64,000 nucleotides of DNA, from contig NZ_SMRU01000020.1 in assembly GCF_004354015.1 (NCBI RefSeq), positions 1-64,000 on the forward strand, written 5' to 3'. This DNA comes from Arthrobacter terricola (lineage in GTDB: Bacteria; Actinomycetota; Actinomycetes; Actinomycetales; Micrococcaceae). Position 1 is the first letter of the stretch; every line of letters starts with the position of its first letter. This document shows positions 38,401 to 47,396 of the stretch, piece by piece. The notes beneath the pieces are model-generated. The model was not told where the DNA came from and did no database searches. It saw only the letters and a program-made list of their open reading frames with translations. The translations under genes were made by a program, and so were the position numbers.

Positions 38401-39035
38401 ATCGGCAACTGCGCAGGAAGCCGGTCCAGGATGTTCACCTGCCCGGACACATATCCGCCTCCATGTTCGTCGACCTCGGGGACGACCCCTCCGCCGTCCT
38501 GGCACAGCTCCGGCGCCCCGTGCCGCGGCAACCCGGTGTCTCGGCCCGCAAAGGCACGGCTTTCCACTCATGGGTGGAGGAGTACTTCGGGACCACCGGC
38601 ATGCTGGACCTCGACGAAATGCCCGGCTCCGACGCCCACATCGATGAAGCCTATGGACTGGACGAGATGGTTGCGACGTTCAGGTCATCAGAGTGGGCAC
38701 ATCGCGCTCCGGCCTTTGTGGAGGTTCCCGTTGAAACCAGGATCGGCGACGTCGTGGTGCGTGGACGGATCGACGCCGTCTTCCGCGGGGCTGACGGTAC
38801 GTGGGAGCTCGTGGACTGGAAGACGGGACGTCGTCCGGCAGGCCGGCAGCTGAAGACGCGTTCCGTGCAGCTTGCCGTCTACCGCCTTGCATGGGCGCGG
38901 CTCAAGGGTGTTCCGTTGGACCAGGTCAGTGCGGCGTTCTACTACGTCGCCGACGACGCCGTCGTCCGGCCGCACGACCTCGGGAGCGCCGGAGAGCTGG
39001 AGGAGATCATCGCCTCGGCACTGGGCACTGCATAG
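35496..39035 (+). CDS. adnB: Helicase-nuclease subunit AdnB
   Basis: A 1179-residue UvrD/PcrA-like helicase fused to a C-terminal PD-(D/E)XK nuclease. The motor motifs are canonical: GAGSGKTATM (near 60), FTRKAAGELA, LLDEFQDTSH (near 307), GDPNQSIYGFRGA and VHASKGLEWDVVF. The nuclease core reads RIDAVFRG then LVDWKTGRR (near 1107) and QLAVYRLAW. It should be the driving motor of AdnAB. The ATG overlaps the adnA stop, so the two subunits are translationally coupled. Confidence 0.92.
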   Translation: MTIQTLAGFALGDGVGEPGELPAPRFSPGELADILGERNRPTDEQAAIISSPLTPRLVIAGAGSGKTATMADRVVWLVANGWVRPEEVLGVTFTRKAAGELASRIRAKLATLQRIAASDDGRHGFPEGVAGSDELEPKVSTYHSYASGIVSDYGLRLGIERDVVLLGGAQAWQLASEVVEAYDGDYEHFTAAKSTLVNAVIQMAGECAEHLREPAEVEAWLMDRVSEYEDLPYQAGAKKNPTQAAGDLGAMLRTRASVADMVGRYQEAKRNRGVLDFGDLVALAAKIARDIPLAAATEKERYKVVLLDEFQDTSHAQLVLFSRLFGGGHAVTAVGDPNQSIYGFRGASAGQLFHFVQEFPVRVDNHAGTPDWATAPTSYLTTAWRNGRNILAAANVISAPLNQVALNGKAAGDKADGDSVTVPALRPSPVAVHGDVIIGRFATDEDEAGEIANAVRRYRRTVYETAADGAPVSPTVAVLCRRRAQMECLRREFEVQGIPYEIVGLGGLLDTPEVVDLVAALRVLADPGRSDALMRLLAGARWRIGPADLMAFRDWSRFLARRRSQGLSTEEAAEDDAAAVVESDITDAASLVEALDFLPRPGWTSADGRSLSPAALDRLHRLSAELRNLRGFMGDDLSTLLGEVERAMLLDIEVAAKPGTSIHQARRNLDAFHDAAAGFLQTSQRVDVLAFLSWLEAAASEEGGLDMAAAEVNHEAVQLLTVHASKGLEWDVVFVPGLNAGAFPSNRDSRWSSGAAALPWPLRGDRADLPQWDLDQHDQKGWLDAEKEFKADVQYHGEAEERRLAYVAYTRAKFVLWASSAAWNGSRAGIAETSPFLAELARLTGEPGNGSAGGTVAVVHPQSLEEDALPTESPLTVGMEVALFPYDPLEGPSDPRTGERLRLVRGRRVAMDAAAARVRSAIEQLLPDSPLVLDASAEGGSAVDAGSSGREPLRGAAAGWAEEAALLLDRQLRRKPVQDVHLPGHISASMFVDLGDDPSAVLAQLRRPVPRQPGVSARKGTAFHSWVEEYFGTTGMLDLDEMPGSDAHIDEAYGLDEMVATFRSSEWAHRAPAFVEVPVETRIGDVVVRGRIDAVFRGADGTWELVDWKTGRRPAGRQLKTRSVQLAVYRLAWARLKGVPLDQVSAAFYYVADDAVVRPHDLGSAGELEEIIASALGTA

Positions 39036-39109
39036 GAAGTCCCGACCGCCTGACAGAGGAGGGCGCCCTGCGCGAAAAGCCTGGGCGTCCTCCCAGGCTG
39101 AGCCCACTC

Positions 39110-40498
39110 CTATGCGTCTTTTGCTTCCTGCAGATACTCGGAGTCCACGACTTTGAGGGCCGTGGTCGAGGTGTCGTCCGGTTCGCCCGCAGCGGCAGGC
39201 TTCGCGTCAACGTCATCGGAGGCAGGACCGGATGAAGTGGACGGTCCGTCCTCTTCCAGGCTCTCCACCGTGACCGGAGGGATTACCGGCTTCTCTTCAG
39301 TGCGATCGGCCGAAGCGACCGGTTCTTCGGCCTCCGGTATGGCTGTCACGGTCACTGCGGGTTTCGTCGGATCGCTTTGAACGGCAATGGAAACGGCAGG
39401 ACCGGAAGGAGCCGAAGATGCAGAGGCCGGCCCTGTAGAGGCCGAGCTTGGAGCCGTCGATGTTGCCGCGGCATTCGGCGCTACCGGAGGAACGGGAGGA
39501 ACCTGCGTAGGCGGTGTCCCGGGCGGCGGCACGGAAGCGGCCGCCATGGCCGCGGCTTCTTCAGCAGCCAGTGCATTCTGTTGTTCGATATCGTCGGCGA
39601 GTGCTTTGAGCATGCTTTCGGCTTCCGCGGTCATTTCCTGGTGGCCCGCGGCGATGGCCTTGACGAGGTATTGCGCCAAAGCGAATTCGGCGAGCAGGGC
39701 GGAACGGCGCAGCAAGTGGCTGTCCGGGGCATCACGTCGGGCTGAGGTGTAGTGCCGTAGTACCGACTCCACGAAGGTCTGCTCATTGGAGGCCACGAGC
39801 CACGCGAAGTCATCGGCCGGGTCGCCAATGCGCAGCTCGGTCCAGCCCGTCAGGGCTGTGACGTTATCGCCGTCGATGAGGAGATTGTCTTCATGGAGGT
39901 CGCCGTGGACCACGCAGGGGTTGAAACGCCACAACGCCACGTCCTCAAGCGCATGCTCCCACCGGCGCAGCAAGGCGGACGGGATTTTTCCAGTGGTTGC
40001 GGCCTGATCCAGTTCGTTGAGCTTGCGCTGCCGGAATTCGTTGGCGGTGTAGCTGGGGAGATCCGCGTTGTTGACGATCGACTGGGGCAGGTCGTGCACG
40101 GCGGCCAAGGCGACGCCGATCTCCTTGGCCAAGGCATCATGGCCGGCCGATAGCTCTTCGATGCTGCGCGTCGCGCCCGCCAAGTGAGCGTAGACGAAAG
40201 TGCTGAGGGCGCCCTGGCGCACCGTTCCGGCTACAGTCGGCATCAGGAAGGGCAACTCTGCCCGGATTGCCGGCGCAAATGCCCTGAGGATCAAGAACTC
40301 GGTTTCCAAGCGCGCACTGGCTTCGGGGTGGCGGGGCGATCGGACACGCCATCGTTTGCCTTCCGAGTCCAGAAGGAGCGCCGAATCGAAATCGGCAGCA
40401 TCATCCGGCGCGGACGCGGCGGCCGTCGGCGTCAGGCCGGGCACCGCCGCAGTTGCAATAGCGGCCAGTTCGAACGGTGTTCTTCTCACGTGTTCCAC
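39110..40498 (-). CDS. Aminoglycoside-phosphotransferase-fold kinase with long disordered tail
   Basis: A 462-residue APH/choline-kinase-like protein. The catalytic Brenner loop VVHGDLHEDNLL is near residue 190, with the metal-binding Asp in IGDPADDFAW. The kinase fold ends near 300; the remaining ~160 residues are a Pro/Ala/Ser/Glu-rich low-complexity tail, then a polar end (YLQEAKDA). Natural substrate unknown; antibiotic resistance should not be assumed. It starts at GTG, is convergent with adnB and divergent from nudC. Confidence 0.85.
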   Translation of the reverse strand: MEHVRRTPFELAAIATAAVPGLTPTAAASAPDDAADFDSALLLDSEGKRWRVRSPRHPEASARLETEFLILRAFAPAIRAELPFLMPTVAGTVRQGALSTFVYAHLAGATRSIEELSAGHDALAKEIGVALAAVHDLPQSIVNNADLPSYTANEFRQRKLNELDQAATTGKIPSALLRRWEHALEDVALWRFNPCVVHGDLHEDNLLIDGDNVTALTGWTELRIGDPADDFAWLVASNEQTFVESVLRHYTSARRDAPDSHLLRRSALLAEFALAQYLVKAIAAGHQEMTAEAESMLKALADDIEQQNALAAEEAAAMAAASVPPPGTPPTQVPPVPPVAPNAAATSTAPSSASTGPASASSAPSGPAVSIAVQSDPTKPAVTVTAIPEAEEPVASADRTEEKPVIPPVTVESLEEDGPSTSSGPASDDVDAKPAAAGEPDDTSTTALKVVDSEYLQEAKDA

Positions 40499-40634
40499 GG
40501 TAGATTGACTGGCGGCTATGGGGGCGATGCAGCGCGGCGAGTCTTGAGATCCGCGAGAAAACAGGTATCCCAGCAGCTTGTCCGCCTCCTGGAGGCAAAT
40601 GTCATTTGTCGGTGGGAGTCAGTACGGTAGATAC

Positions 40635-41621
40635 ATGAGTTTCACCGAGTTCCGGGCCCCCGCAAATCACCTCATTGACACCGTTCTTCCGGTACGTCCG
40701 GCCGTGGTTGACCGGGGGTCGGCTGACCGGATGAAGCCAGGCATGGTCCAGGACGTGATCGCTTCGGGCAACGCCAAGGCCATGGTGTTGTCGCAACGCC
40801 AAGCCCTCATTCTCGACGACAAGCTGTGGCTCGGCGACGCCCAAGCCCTCGCTGACTCCCTTCAAGGGGTTGCCGGGCAAGTCACGGCAATCTACCTGGG
40901 CCGCACGCTGGCGCCGTCCTCGGTTCCTGAGCGGACGCCCATAGTCCTTTTCGTCTCCGACGAGCAGCCGGTTCCCGGATCCGCGGGGCTGCCGACTGAC
41001 GGATCGTGGACAGGGTTCCGGGAGATCGCCGCGCGCCTCGACGCCACGGAGACCGCCCTGTTCGTTGAGGCGAGCGCAATCTCCAATTGGCACGCTACGC
41101 ACACCCATTGCCCGCAGTGCGGCACTCCCACCGCGATTGAAGCCGGGGGCTGGGTCCGCCGGTGCCCGCGCGATAATTCCGAGCACTACCCACGGACGGA
41201 TCCCGCCATCATCGTCACGGTTGTCGGCTCGGACGGCAGGGTGCTGCTGGGCGGAGGCGGTCCGGCAAACGCGAAGAATTATTCAACCCTTGCGGGTTTC
41301 GTGGAGCCTGGTGAATCGCTGGAGCAGGCCGTGGCCCGCGAAATCCTGGAAGAAGTCGGGGTGAAGGTCACCGCGTGCCAGTACCTTGGCTCCCAGTCGT
41401 GGCCGTTCCCGGCTTCGCTCATGCTCGGGTTCACTGCTTCCACGGACGACGTCGATGCACGGCCCGACGGCGTCGAGGTCACCCGGGCGCGCTGGTTCAG
41501 TCGTGAGGAAGTCCAAGCGGCGGTGCTGAGCGGCGAGATCACGGTTCCCACGAGGCTCTCGATCGCCCGGTCCCTGATCGAGCACTGGTACGGCGGAGTC
41601 ATCGAGGATCTCCAACAGTGA
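40635..41621 (+). CDS. nudC: NAD(H) pyrophosphatase NudC
   Basis: A 328-residue Nudix hydrolase that cleaves NAD(H) and removes NAD caps from RNA. The Nudix box is GFVEPGESLEQAVAREILEEVGV-like (written here in part: GESLEQAVAREILEEVG), followed by the NADH-type SQSWPFPASLM. The zinc-ribbon has CPQC, but the second pair reads CPRD, losing one Cys. The ATG at 40635 is chosen; a TAGAT hexamer just upstream and no Shine-Dalgarno suggest a leaderless message. Overlaps uvrD2 (GTGA). Confidence 0.93.
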   Translation: MSFTEFRAPANHLIDTVLPVRPAVVDRGSADRMKPGMVQDVIASGNAKAMVLSQRQALILDDKLWLGDAQALADSLQGVAGQVTAIYLGRTLAPSSVPERTPIVLFVSDEQPVPGSAGLPTDGSWTGFREIAARLDATETALFVEASAISNWHATHTHCPQCGTPTAIEAGGWVRRCPRDNSEHYPRTDPAIIVTVVGSDGRVLLGGGGPANAKNYSTLAGFVEPGESLEQAVAREILEEVGVKVTACQYLGSQSWPFPASLMLGFTASTDDVDARPDGVEVTRARWFSREEVQAAVLSGEITVPTRLSIARSLIEHWYGGVIEDLQQ

Positions 41622-43753
41622 CCGAGGTGATTTTCAACGGCTCCGGCACGCTCGAAGAGCGCATCCTTGGAGGCCTCGATGCCGAACAGCGGGAGGTCGC
41701 CAGCAACCTCAAAGGACCGATGTGCGTCCTCGCCGGAGCCGGGACAGGGAAGACCCGAGCCATCACGCACCGCATTGCCTACGGCGTCCATTCAGGCGTC
41801 TATAGCCCGCAACGCCTCCTGGCTGTCACTTTCACGTCCCGGGCCGCGGCCGAAATGCGCAGCCGGCTGCGGGATCTTGGAGTAGGTAACGTCCAGGCCC
41901 GCACGTTCCATGCCGCGGCCCTTCGCCAATTGCAGTTCTTCTGGCCGCAGGCGATCGGCGGAGTTCTGCCGAACCTGCTCGACCACAAGGCCAACATGAT
42001 CGCCGAGGCCGCACGGCGCCTCCGGCTCAGCACCGATCGCGCGTCCATCCGTGACCTTGCCGCCGAAATCGAGTGGGCCAAGGTTTCGATGTTGACGCCG
42101 GCCAACTACCTTGAAAATGCCCAAGGGCGTGGCACTCCCGGCGGCTTCGACCTCACAGCGGTGTCGAGGGTCTTCCAGTCCTATGAGGACGTGAAGACCG
42201 ATCGGAACGTGATCGATTTCGAGGATGTCCTCCTGATCACGGTCGGCATTCTCCAGGAGGATCCGAAAGTCGCGGCCACCGTCCGCGAACAGTACCGGCA
42301 CTTTGTAGTGGACGAGTACCAGGACGTTTCCCCTTTGCAGCAGCGGCTCCTTGAGCTGTGGCTGGGCGGACGCGACGAACTCTGTGTCGTCGGTGACGCG
42401 AGCCAGACCATTTATTCCTTCACGGGGGCGTCTCCGAAGCACCTTCTCGGTTTCAAGGCCCAGTACCCCGAAGCGAGTGTTGTGAAGCTCGTCCGGGACT
42501 ACCGCTCCACCCCGCAAGTGGTGAAGCTCGCCAACGACCTCCTGGGTTCCCGGCGCAGCGGCGGTCCTGCTGCCGACGCTGCCTGGGCGAAGCCGCTGCA
42601 GCTTGTGGCACAAAGCGCCGGCGGGCCGGAGCCGCGGTTCATGGAGTGTCCTGACGACGAAGCGGAAGCCGCAGTGGTTGCCGGCCGGATCAAGGAGCTG
42701 ATCGACGCCGGTGTCAAACCGAGTGAGATCGCAGTCCTGTTCCGCACCAACGGGCAATCCGAAGCGTACGAACAAGCCCTTGCTTCCGCGGGTATCGGTT
42801 ACCAGCTGCGGGGCGGCGAGCGATTCTTCGCCCGCAAGGAAGTACGGGACGCCATCCTGCAATTGCGGGCTGCCACACGCGCAGTGGCGGAGGATTCCAC
42901 CAAGGAGCCGCTTGGCCAATTGGTGCGGGACATCGTGGCTTCCCTGGGCTACACCGACGCCGCGCCGCACAGCGGGGGCGCCTTGCGTGAACGGTGGGAG
43001 TCGCTTGCGGCTTTGGTATCGCTGGCAGATGAGCTTGCTTTGAGCCGGGGCGCCGGTTTTACCTTGGTGGAATTCGTCAACGAACTCCAGGAGCGTTCCG
43101 TCGCCCAGTTCGCACCCACGGTTCAAGGCGTTACCTTGGCGTCGCTCCACGCGGCGAAGGGCCTTGAGTGGGACGCTGTGTTCCTGGTGGGATTGAGCGA
43201 AGGGCTCATGCCGATTTCCTTTGCCGATACCCCGGGAAGCGTCGATGAGGAACGTCGTCTGCTGTATGTGGGAATCACCCGGGCACGCGAACACTTGAGC
43301 TTGTCCTGGTCCACCGCACGGACTCCCGGTGGTCGGGCGAATCGGAAGCCGTCGCGGTTCCTCGACGGGCTGCGCCCGGATTCCGTCCTCGGCGCCAGTG
43401 CCCGCAGCCGCGCGGTGCCGCGGCGCAAGGTGGCCGCGCCGGCGTCGTGCAGGGTGTGCGGGACCATGCTTGCGACGGGAGCCGAGCGCAAGGTGGGGCG
43501 TTGCAGTCAATGCCCGCCCTCATACGAGGAACAGACCTTCGAGGCTTTGCGCCAATGGCGTAAGGAAGAAGCCCTTGGCAACGACGTTCCTGCCTATGTT
43601 GTGTTCACGGATGCCACATTGACTGCCATCGCTGAGGCGCGGCCGGCGTCCCTTGAGGAACTGGCGAAACTTGCCGGTGTGGGGCCTTCGAAGCTTGAAA
43701 AGTACGGCGAAGCCGTCCTGGCGGTCCTGGCTGAGAGCGAGGCTTCCTCGTGA
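41618..43753 (+). CDS. uvrD2: UvrD2-type superfamily 1 helicase
   Basis: A 711-residue 3'-5' DNA helicase. Walker A AGAGTGKTRA is near residue 40, FTSRAAAEM is motif Ia, VVDEYQDVSPLQ motif II, GDASQTIYSFTGA motif III and HAAKGLEWDAVF motif V. After the motor come a four-cysteine zinc-type motif (CRVC near 611, CSQC near 630) and a C-terminal HRDC-like domain (LAGVGPSKLEKYGEAVL). This order is that of mycobacterial UvrD2. GTG start overlaps nudC; stop overlaps the next gene. Confidence 0.93.
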   Translation: MTEVIFNGSGTLEERILGGLDAEQREVASNLKGPMCVLAGAGTGKTRAITHRIAYGVHSGVYSPQRLLAVTFTSRAAAEMRSRLRDLGVGNVQARTFHAAALRQLQFFWPQAIGGVLPNLLDHKANMIAEAARRLRLSTDRASIRDLAAEIEWAKVSMLTPANYLENAQGRGTPGGFDLTAVSRVFQSYEDVKTDRNVIDFEDVLLITVGILQEDPKVAATVREQYRHFVVDEYQDVSPLQQRLLELWLGGRDELCVVGDASQTIYSFTGASPKHLLGFKAQYPEASVVKLVRDYRSTPQVVKLANDLLGSRRSGGPAADAAWAKPLQLVAQSAGGPEPRFMECPDDEAEAAVVAGRIKELIDAGVKPSEIAVLFRTNGQSEAYEQALASAGIGYQLRGGERFFARKEVRDAILQLRAATRAVAEDSTKEPLGQLVRDIVASLGYTDAAPHSGGALRERWESLAALVSLADELALSRGAGFTLVEFVNELQERSVAQFAPTVQGVTLASLHAAKGLEWDAVFLVGLSEGLMPISFADTPGSVDEERRLLYVGITRAREHLSLSWSTARTPGGRANRKPSRFLDGLRPDSVLGASARSRAVPRRKVAAPASCRVCGTMLATGAERKVGRCSQCPPSYEEQTFEALRQWRKEEALGNDVPAYVVFTDATLTAIAEARPASLEELAKLAGVGPSKLEKYGEAVLAVLAESEASS

Positions 43754-44412
43754 CTCGGCGCGCGCCAAATTCAGCCGGGGGAGCCAGCGCCCAACCACTG
43801 ACAACGCATGACGGGGCGCCCGTCGTCGTTCGCCGCTCGGCGAGGCGTCGCCGGACCGTGGCCGCCTTCTGGGAGGACGGGAAAGCGGTCGTAGCGATCC
43901 CCGCCCACTTTTCGAAGGCGCAAGAGGGCGAATGGGTCCGGCGGATGCTGGACAAGCTCAAGCGCCAAGGCGAGAAGCAAGCCGGAGGCGGCGGCAATGG
44001 CCGACGGACAGGCGACGTCGCCCTTGCAAACCATGCCGCGAATTTGTCGGCGAAGTACCTGGGCGGACGGGCTGTTCCGACGTCGGTCCGCTGGGTAAGC
44101 AACCAGAAGTCCCGATGGGGCTCGGCAACGCCGGCGGACGGGACCATCCGGCTTTCGGACAAGCTCCAGGGCATGCCGTCCTGGGTGGTCGATTACGTGT
44201 TGCTCCACGAATTGGCCCATCTTCTCGTGGCGGGACACAACGCCGGATTCTGGCGGCACTTGGACGCCTACCCTGAGACCGAACGCGCCAAGGCCTTCCT
44301 GGAAGGCGTGGCGTTTGCGACGTCGCGCGGCTTGGACCGCGAGCTAAGTGGTGGGGGAGACGAAAGCGGCGCCGGTGCACCAGCCGAGGCCTGGGGCACC
44401 GACGCCGACTAA
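43750..44412 (+). CDS. YgjP-like (DUF45) metallopeptidase
   Basis: A 220-residue zinc-metallopeptidase-fold protein. The zinc motif HELAH is in VLLHELAHLLVAGHNAGFW, and NQKSRWGSATPADGTIRLS is the family signature upstream. It has no signal peptide and should be cytoplasmic. GTG start overlaps the uvrD2 stop (GTGA), so it may act in the same DNA-repair context, as SprT-like DUF45 relatives do in DNA-protein crosslink removal (inference). Confidence 0.88.
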   Translation: MTRRAPNSAGGASAQPLTTHDGAPVVVRRSARRRRTVAAFWEDGKAVVAIPAHFSKAQEGEWVRRMLDKLKRQGEKQAGGGGNGRRTGDVALANHAANLSAKYLGGRAVPTSVRWVSNQKSRWGSATPADGTIRLSDKLQGMPSWVVDYVLLHELAHLLVAGHNAGFWRHLDAYPETERAKAFLEGVAFATSRGLDRELSGGGDESGAGAPAEAWGTDAD

Positions 44413-44445
44413 GCGCTTCCGTGCGATGTTGCCGGGGTTGTGGGC

Positions 44446-45876
44446 CTAATCCTTGGGCTCGTCTGGATCCGTGCTGCCCGGGGTATCGCCGTCGTCTGAT
44501 TTAGGAGCGTCCGATTCACCTTCGGTCGGCGCGTCGTAGCCGCCCTCAAGGAGCTTTTGCAGGGCGTCGTCCACTTCGCTGTCGCTGGCCTCGGCGAGGC
44601 GACGACGTTCCGTGAAGCCGGCGGGATCATCCAAGTCCTGCGCCGTCGGCAGTAGGTCGGGGTGCTGCCAGATCGCATCGCGCCCCGCGATTCCACGCTC
44701 ATCCTTCAACGCGGCCCACAGGGTTGCCGCTTCGCGCAGGCGACGCGGACGAAGCTCGAGGCCCACGAGGGAGGAAAAGGCGTGTTCGGCGGGGCCGCCG
44801 GTGGCCCGGCGGCGACGCACCGTCTCACGGAGCGCGACGGCGGACGGTAGTACTTTCTCGGTGGCTGCCGCGGTGAGTTCGTCCACCCAGCCTTCAACGA
44901 GTGCCAATGCGGTCTCGAGTTTCTCCAACGCGGCAGACTGTTCGGCCGTGCGTTCGGGCATGAACACGCCTTGGGACAAGGCTTCCTGGATACCTTCGGG
45001 GTTGCCGGGATCGAGGTCGCGGGCGAGGTCTTCGACCCGTGACATGTCGATGTGGATGCCGCGGGCGTAGGCTTCGATGGCGCTCAGGAGGTGGCCCCTC
45101 AACCAAGGAACCTGGACGAACAGGCGGGCGTGCGCGGCCTCACGGACGGCCAGGAACAGCCGCACGTCGTTCTCGGGGATGCTCAGTCCTTCGCCGAACT
45201 TGGCCACGTTGGCCGGCAGCAGGGCCATTTCGAGGTCGGCGAGCGGAACGCCGATGTCAGTGGAACTGACCACTTCGCCGGACAGGGCGCCGATTGCCTG
45301 GCCCAGTTGCATTCCGAAAATGGCGCCGCCCATGTTCTGCAGCATGGAGGAGGTACCGCCCATCATTGCCTTCATTTCTTCCGGCATTTGCTGGGTGAGC
45401 GCATCCGAGAGGGCGTTCGCGATGCTGTTGGCCACAGGTTCGGTGAGCCGTTTCCACGTGGACAAGGTGGCTTCGACCCATTCGGCGCGGGACCACGCAC
45501 GGCCGATCAGACCGGTTGCGTGAAGGTCGGTGAACGGGTCCAACCAAAGCTCCGCGAGGCGGAGTGCCTCGTCGACTTCGCGGGATTGCAGCGCATTGAC
45601 CGACGGATCGGTGCCCGCCGCCGCGACGCGGCGCGCGTTCTCGTGTGCGAGTTGCCAATTGACGGGGCCTTCGGAGGTGGAACTCATCATGGCCTGGACC
45701 TGAGCGAACATCTGCTGCAGCATGTTCGGATCGTTCGGCAGCCCGGCGGCTTTCGCCAGCTCAGCGGGGTCGATGTTGCCCATGCCCTGCCCGCCCATCA
45801 GGTTCTTCAGCATTTCGGCCAAAGGATCCTGAGGTGAATCGTCTCCGTTGGAGGGGGTATTGGGGTTGGAGGTCAT
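44446..45876 (-). CDS. DUF2342 (zinc-dependent metalloprotease-like) protein
   Basis: A 476-residue protein of the actinobacterial DUF2342 family (COG5282), commonly named zinc-dependent metalloprotease or putative hydrolase. Recognisable parts are WLDPFTDLHATG, REAAHARLFVQVPWLRGHLL and YARGIHIDMSRVEDLARDLD. I see no HExxH motif, so the protease label rests on family annotation only. N- and C-terminal segments are acidic and disordered. It is convergent with the DUF45 gene and divergent from the PDZ/Lon protein, as for Rv3195/Rv3194c. Confidence 0.85.
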   Translation of the reverse strand: MTSNPNTPSNGDDSPQDPLAEMLKNLMGGQGMGNIDPAELAKAAGLPNDPNMLQQMFAQVQAMMSSTSEGPVNWQLAHENARRVAAAGTDPSVNALQSREVDEALRLAELWLDPFTDLHATGLIGRAWSRAEWVEATLSTWKRLTEPVANSIANALSDALTQQMPEEMKAMMGGTSSMLQNMGGAIFGMQLGQAIGALSGEVVSSTDIGVPLADLEMALLPANVAKFGEGLSIPENDVRLFLAVREAAHARLFVQVPWLRGHLLSAIEAYARGIHIDMSRVEDLARDLDPGNPEGIQEALSQGVFMPERTAEQSAALEKLETALALVEGWVDELTAAATEKVLPSAVALRETVRRRRATGGPAEHAFSSLVGLELRPRRLREAATLWAALKDERGIAGRDAIWQHPDLLPTAQDLDDPAGFTERRRLAEASDSEVDDALQKLLEGGYDAPTEGESDAPKSDDGDTPGSTDPDEPKD

Positions 45877-46094
45877 GGTACCGCCGATCGTCGATGTGAC
45901 TGGTGATCACTTTCAAGGTACCGCGATGCCCGGAGGCTGTCTGCCTCAACCGCACGTCGTTCGCTATAGGCAAAGCACGCCGGACGGGCACAGCGTCGTA
46001 GGGTGGATCGTTGGTATGTTTACCGGCCTTGCGTTTTGCGATGGCCGAAACGGTAGCGTTGGACTCAAATATCCCGGCGCGGAGAGGTCTGCCA

Positions 46095-47264
46095 TTGACT
46101 AGTTTGCCGAGCCCCGGAGCGTCCGGGGAGCCCGGACAGCCTCTCGGACCTGCACAAGTGCACGACGGCGGCCAGGAACCTGACCAGTTTCCGGCACCTC
46201 GTCCGGCACGGCGCCGCGACGGACGATACTTCGCCATGCTGGTGTCCGGTGCATTGACCCTCCTCCTCGGCATCGCGGCCGCCACACTTCCCGTGCCCTA
46301 TGTAGTGGAGTCGCCCGGGCCCATTTTCAACACCCTGGGGACGGACAACAACAAACCCGTCATCACCATCACCGGCCACCAGAGCTATCCGGCCAAAGGG
46401 GAACTGGACCTGACCACCGTCTACATCAACGGCGGCCCCAATGGCCCGGTGAACATTTTCGAGGCGTTCCAAGCCTGGCTGGACAGTTCCAAAGCCGTCT
46501 ACCCGGAAGAACTCCTGTATCCCAAGGGCACTACCAAGCAGCAATCCGAACAGGAAAGCGCCCTTGCCATGACCACTTCCCAGGAGAACGCGGTGGCTGC
46601 GGCACTCCAGGAGGAAAACATCCCCTACCAGCAGAAGCTGCAGGTCGCGGGCTTGTCCGATGGCTCCGCGTCGAACGGCAAACTGGAGGTTGGGGACGTG
46701 TTTACCTCGATCAACGGAAAGCCGGTCACGTCCCTTAGTGTCATCCAAAACGCGCTGGCCGACGGCGCCGGCGCCCCTGCCGCCGTCGTCGTCGACCGGA
46801 AGGGCCAGCCCGTGACGGCGACCATCACGCCCGGCAAGAGCTCAGCCGGGAAATACATTCTCGGCGTGACGCTGCAATACCAGTACACCTTCCCGTTCGA
46901 CGTCAAGATTTCGCTCGACCAGGTGGGGGGACCAAGTGCCGGCATGATGTTCGCCTTGGGCATCATCGACAGCATTACTCCCGGCGACCTGACGGGCGGC
47001 AAGCACGTGGCAGGTACCGGAACCATTGCCCCGGACGGCACTGTGGGACCGATCGGCGGAATTGCCCAGAAGATGCGTGGCGCCCGGGACGGTGGCGCTA
47101 CCCTCTTCCTCGCGCCGGCAGCCAATTGCAACGAGGTGGTGGGGCATGTTCCCAGCGGACTCCAAGTCGTCAAGGTGGAGACCTTGGCGGACGCCAAGTC
47201 GGCCGTGGAACGACTTGCCTCGGGGCAGGATATGTCCCGGCTTCCGACCTGCTCCAGCAACTAG
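46095..47264 (+). CDS. Membrane-anchored PDZ/Lon-type (S16) serine protease
   Basis: A 389-residue protein with an N-terminal cytoplasmic Pro-rich stretch, one membrane helix (about 51-70), an extracellular PDZ-like domain (KLEVGDVFTSINGKPV) and a C-terminal Lon-type proteolytic domain. The catalytic Ser lies in GGPSAGMMFALG and the Lys in GGIAQKMRGA. The TTG at 46095 has GGAGAGG eight nt upstream; an ATG at 46041 is in frame but lacks a ribosome site. Corresponds to Rv3194c; substrates are unknown. Confidence 0.9.
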   Translation: MTSLPSPGASGEPGQPLGPAQVHDGGQEPDQFPAPRPARRRDGRYFAMLVSGALTLLLGIAAATLPVPYVVESPGPIFNTLGTDNNKPVITITGHQSYPAKGELDLTTVYINGGPNGPVNIFEAFQAWLDSSKAVYPEELLYPKGTTKQQSEQESALAMTTSQENAVAAALQEENIPYQQKLQVAGLSDGSASNGKLEVGDVFTSINGKPVTSLSVIQNALADGAGAPAAVVVDRKGQPVTATITPGKSSAGKYILGVTLQYQYTFPFDVKISLDQVGGPSAGMMFALGIIDSITPGDLTGGKHVAGTGTIAPDGTVGPIGGIAQKMRGARDGGATLFLAPAANCNEVVGHVPSGLQVVKVETLADAKSAVERLASGQDMSRLPTCSSN

Positions 47265-47396
47265 ACTGACGATGGAACTTAGCTCTACCGCCACTCGTGG
47301 CACATATGACGGCCCCAGCCACATGCTTCACGGTAAAGGCCGGCGAACACACGCACCGATGTCCGTTTACTGACGACTAGCTATGAGGTACCGAGT

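Noticed and set aside
39110-40498. Aminoglycoside resistance gene
   Set aside because: The APH fold alone does not show resistance; the gene lies in a conserved housekeeping neighbourhood without mobile-element marks.
44446-45876. Zinc protease active site in the DUF2342 protein
   Set aside because: No HExxH motif is visible; the protease name is only a family label.
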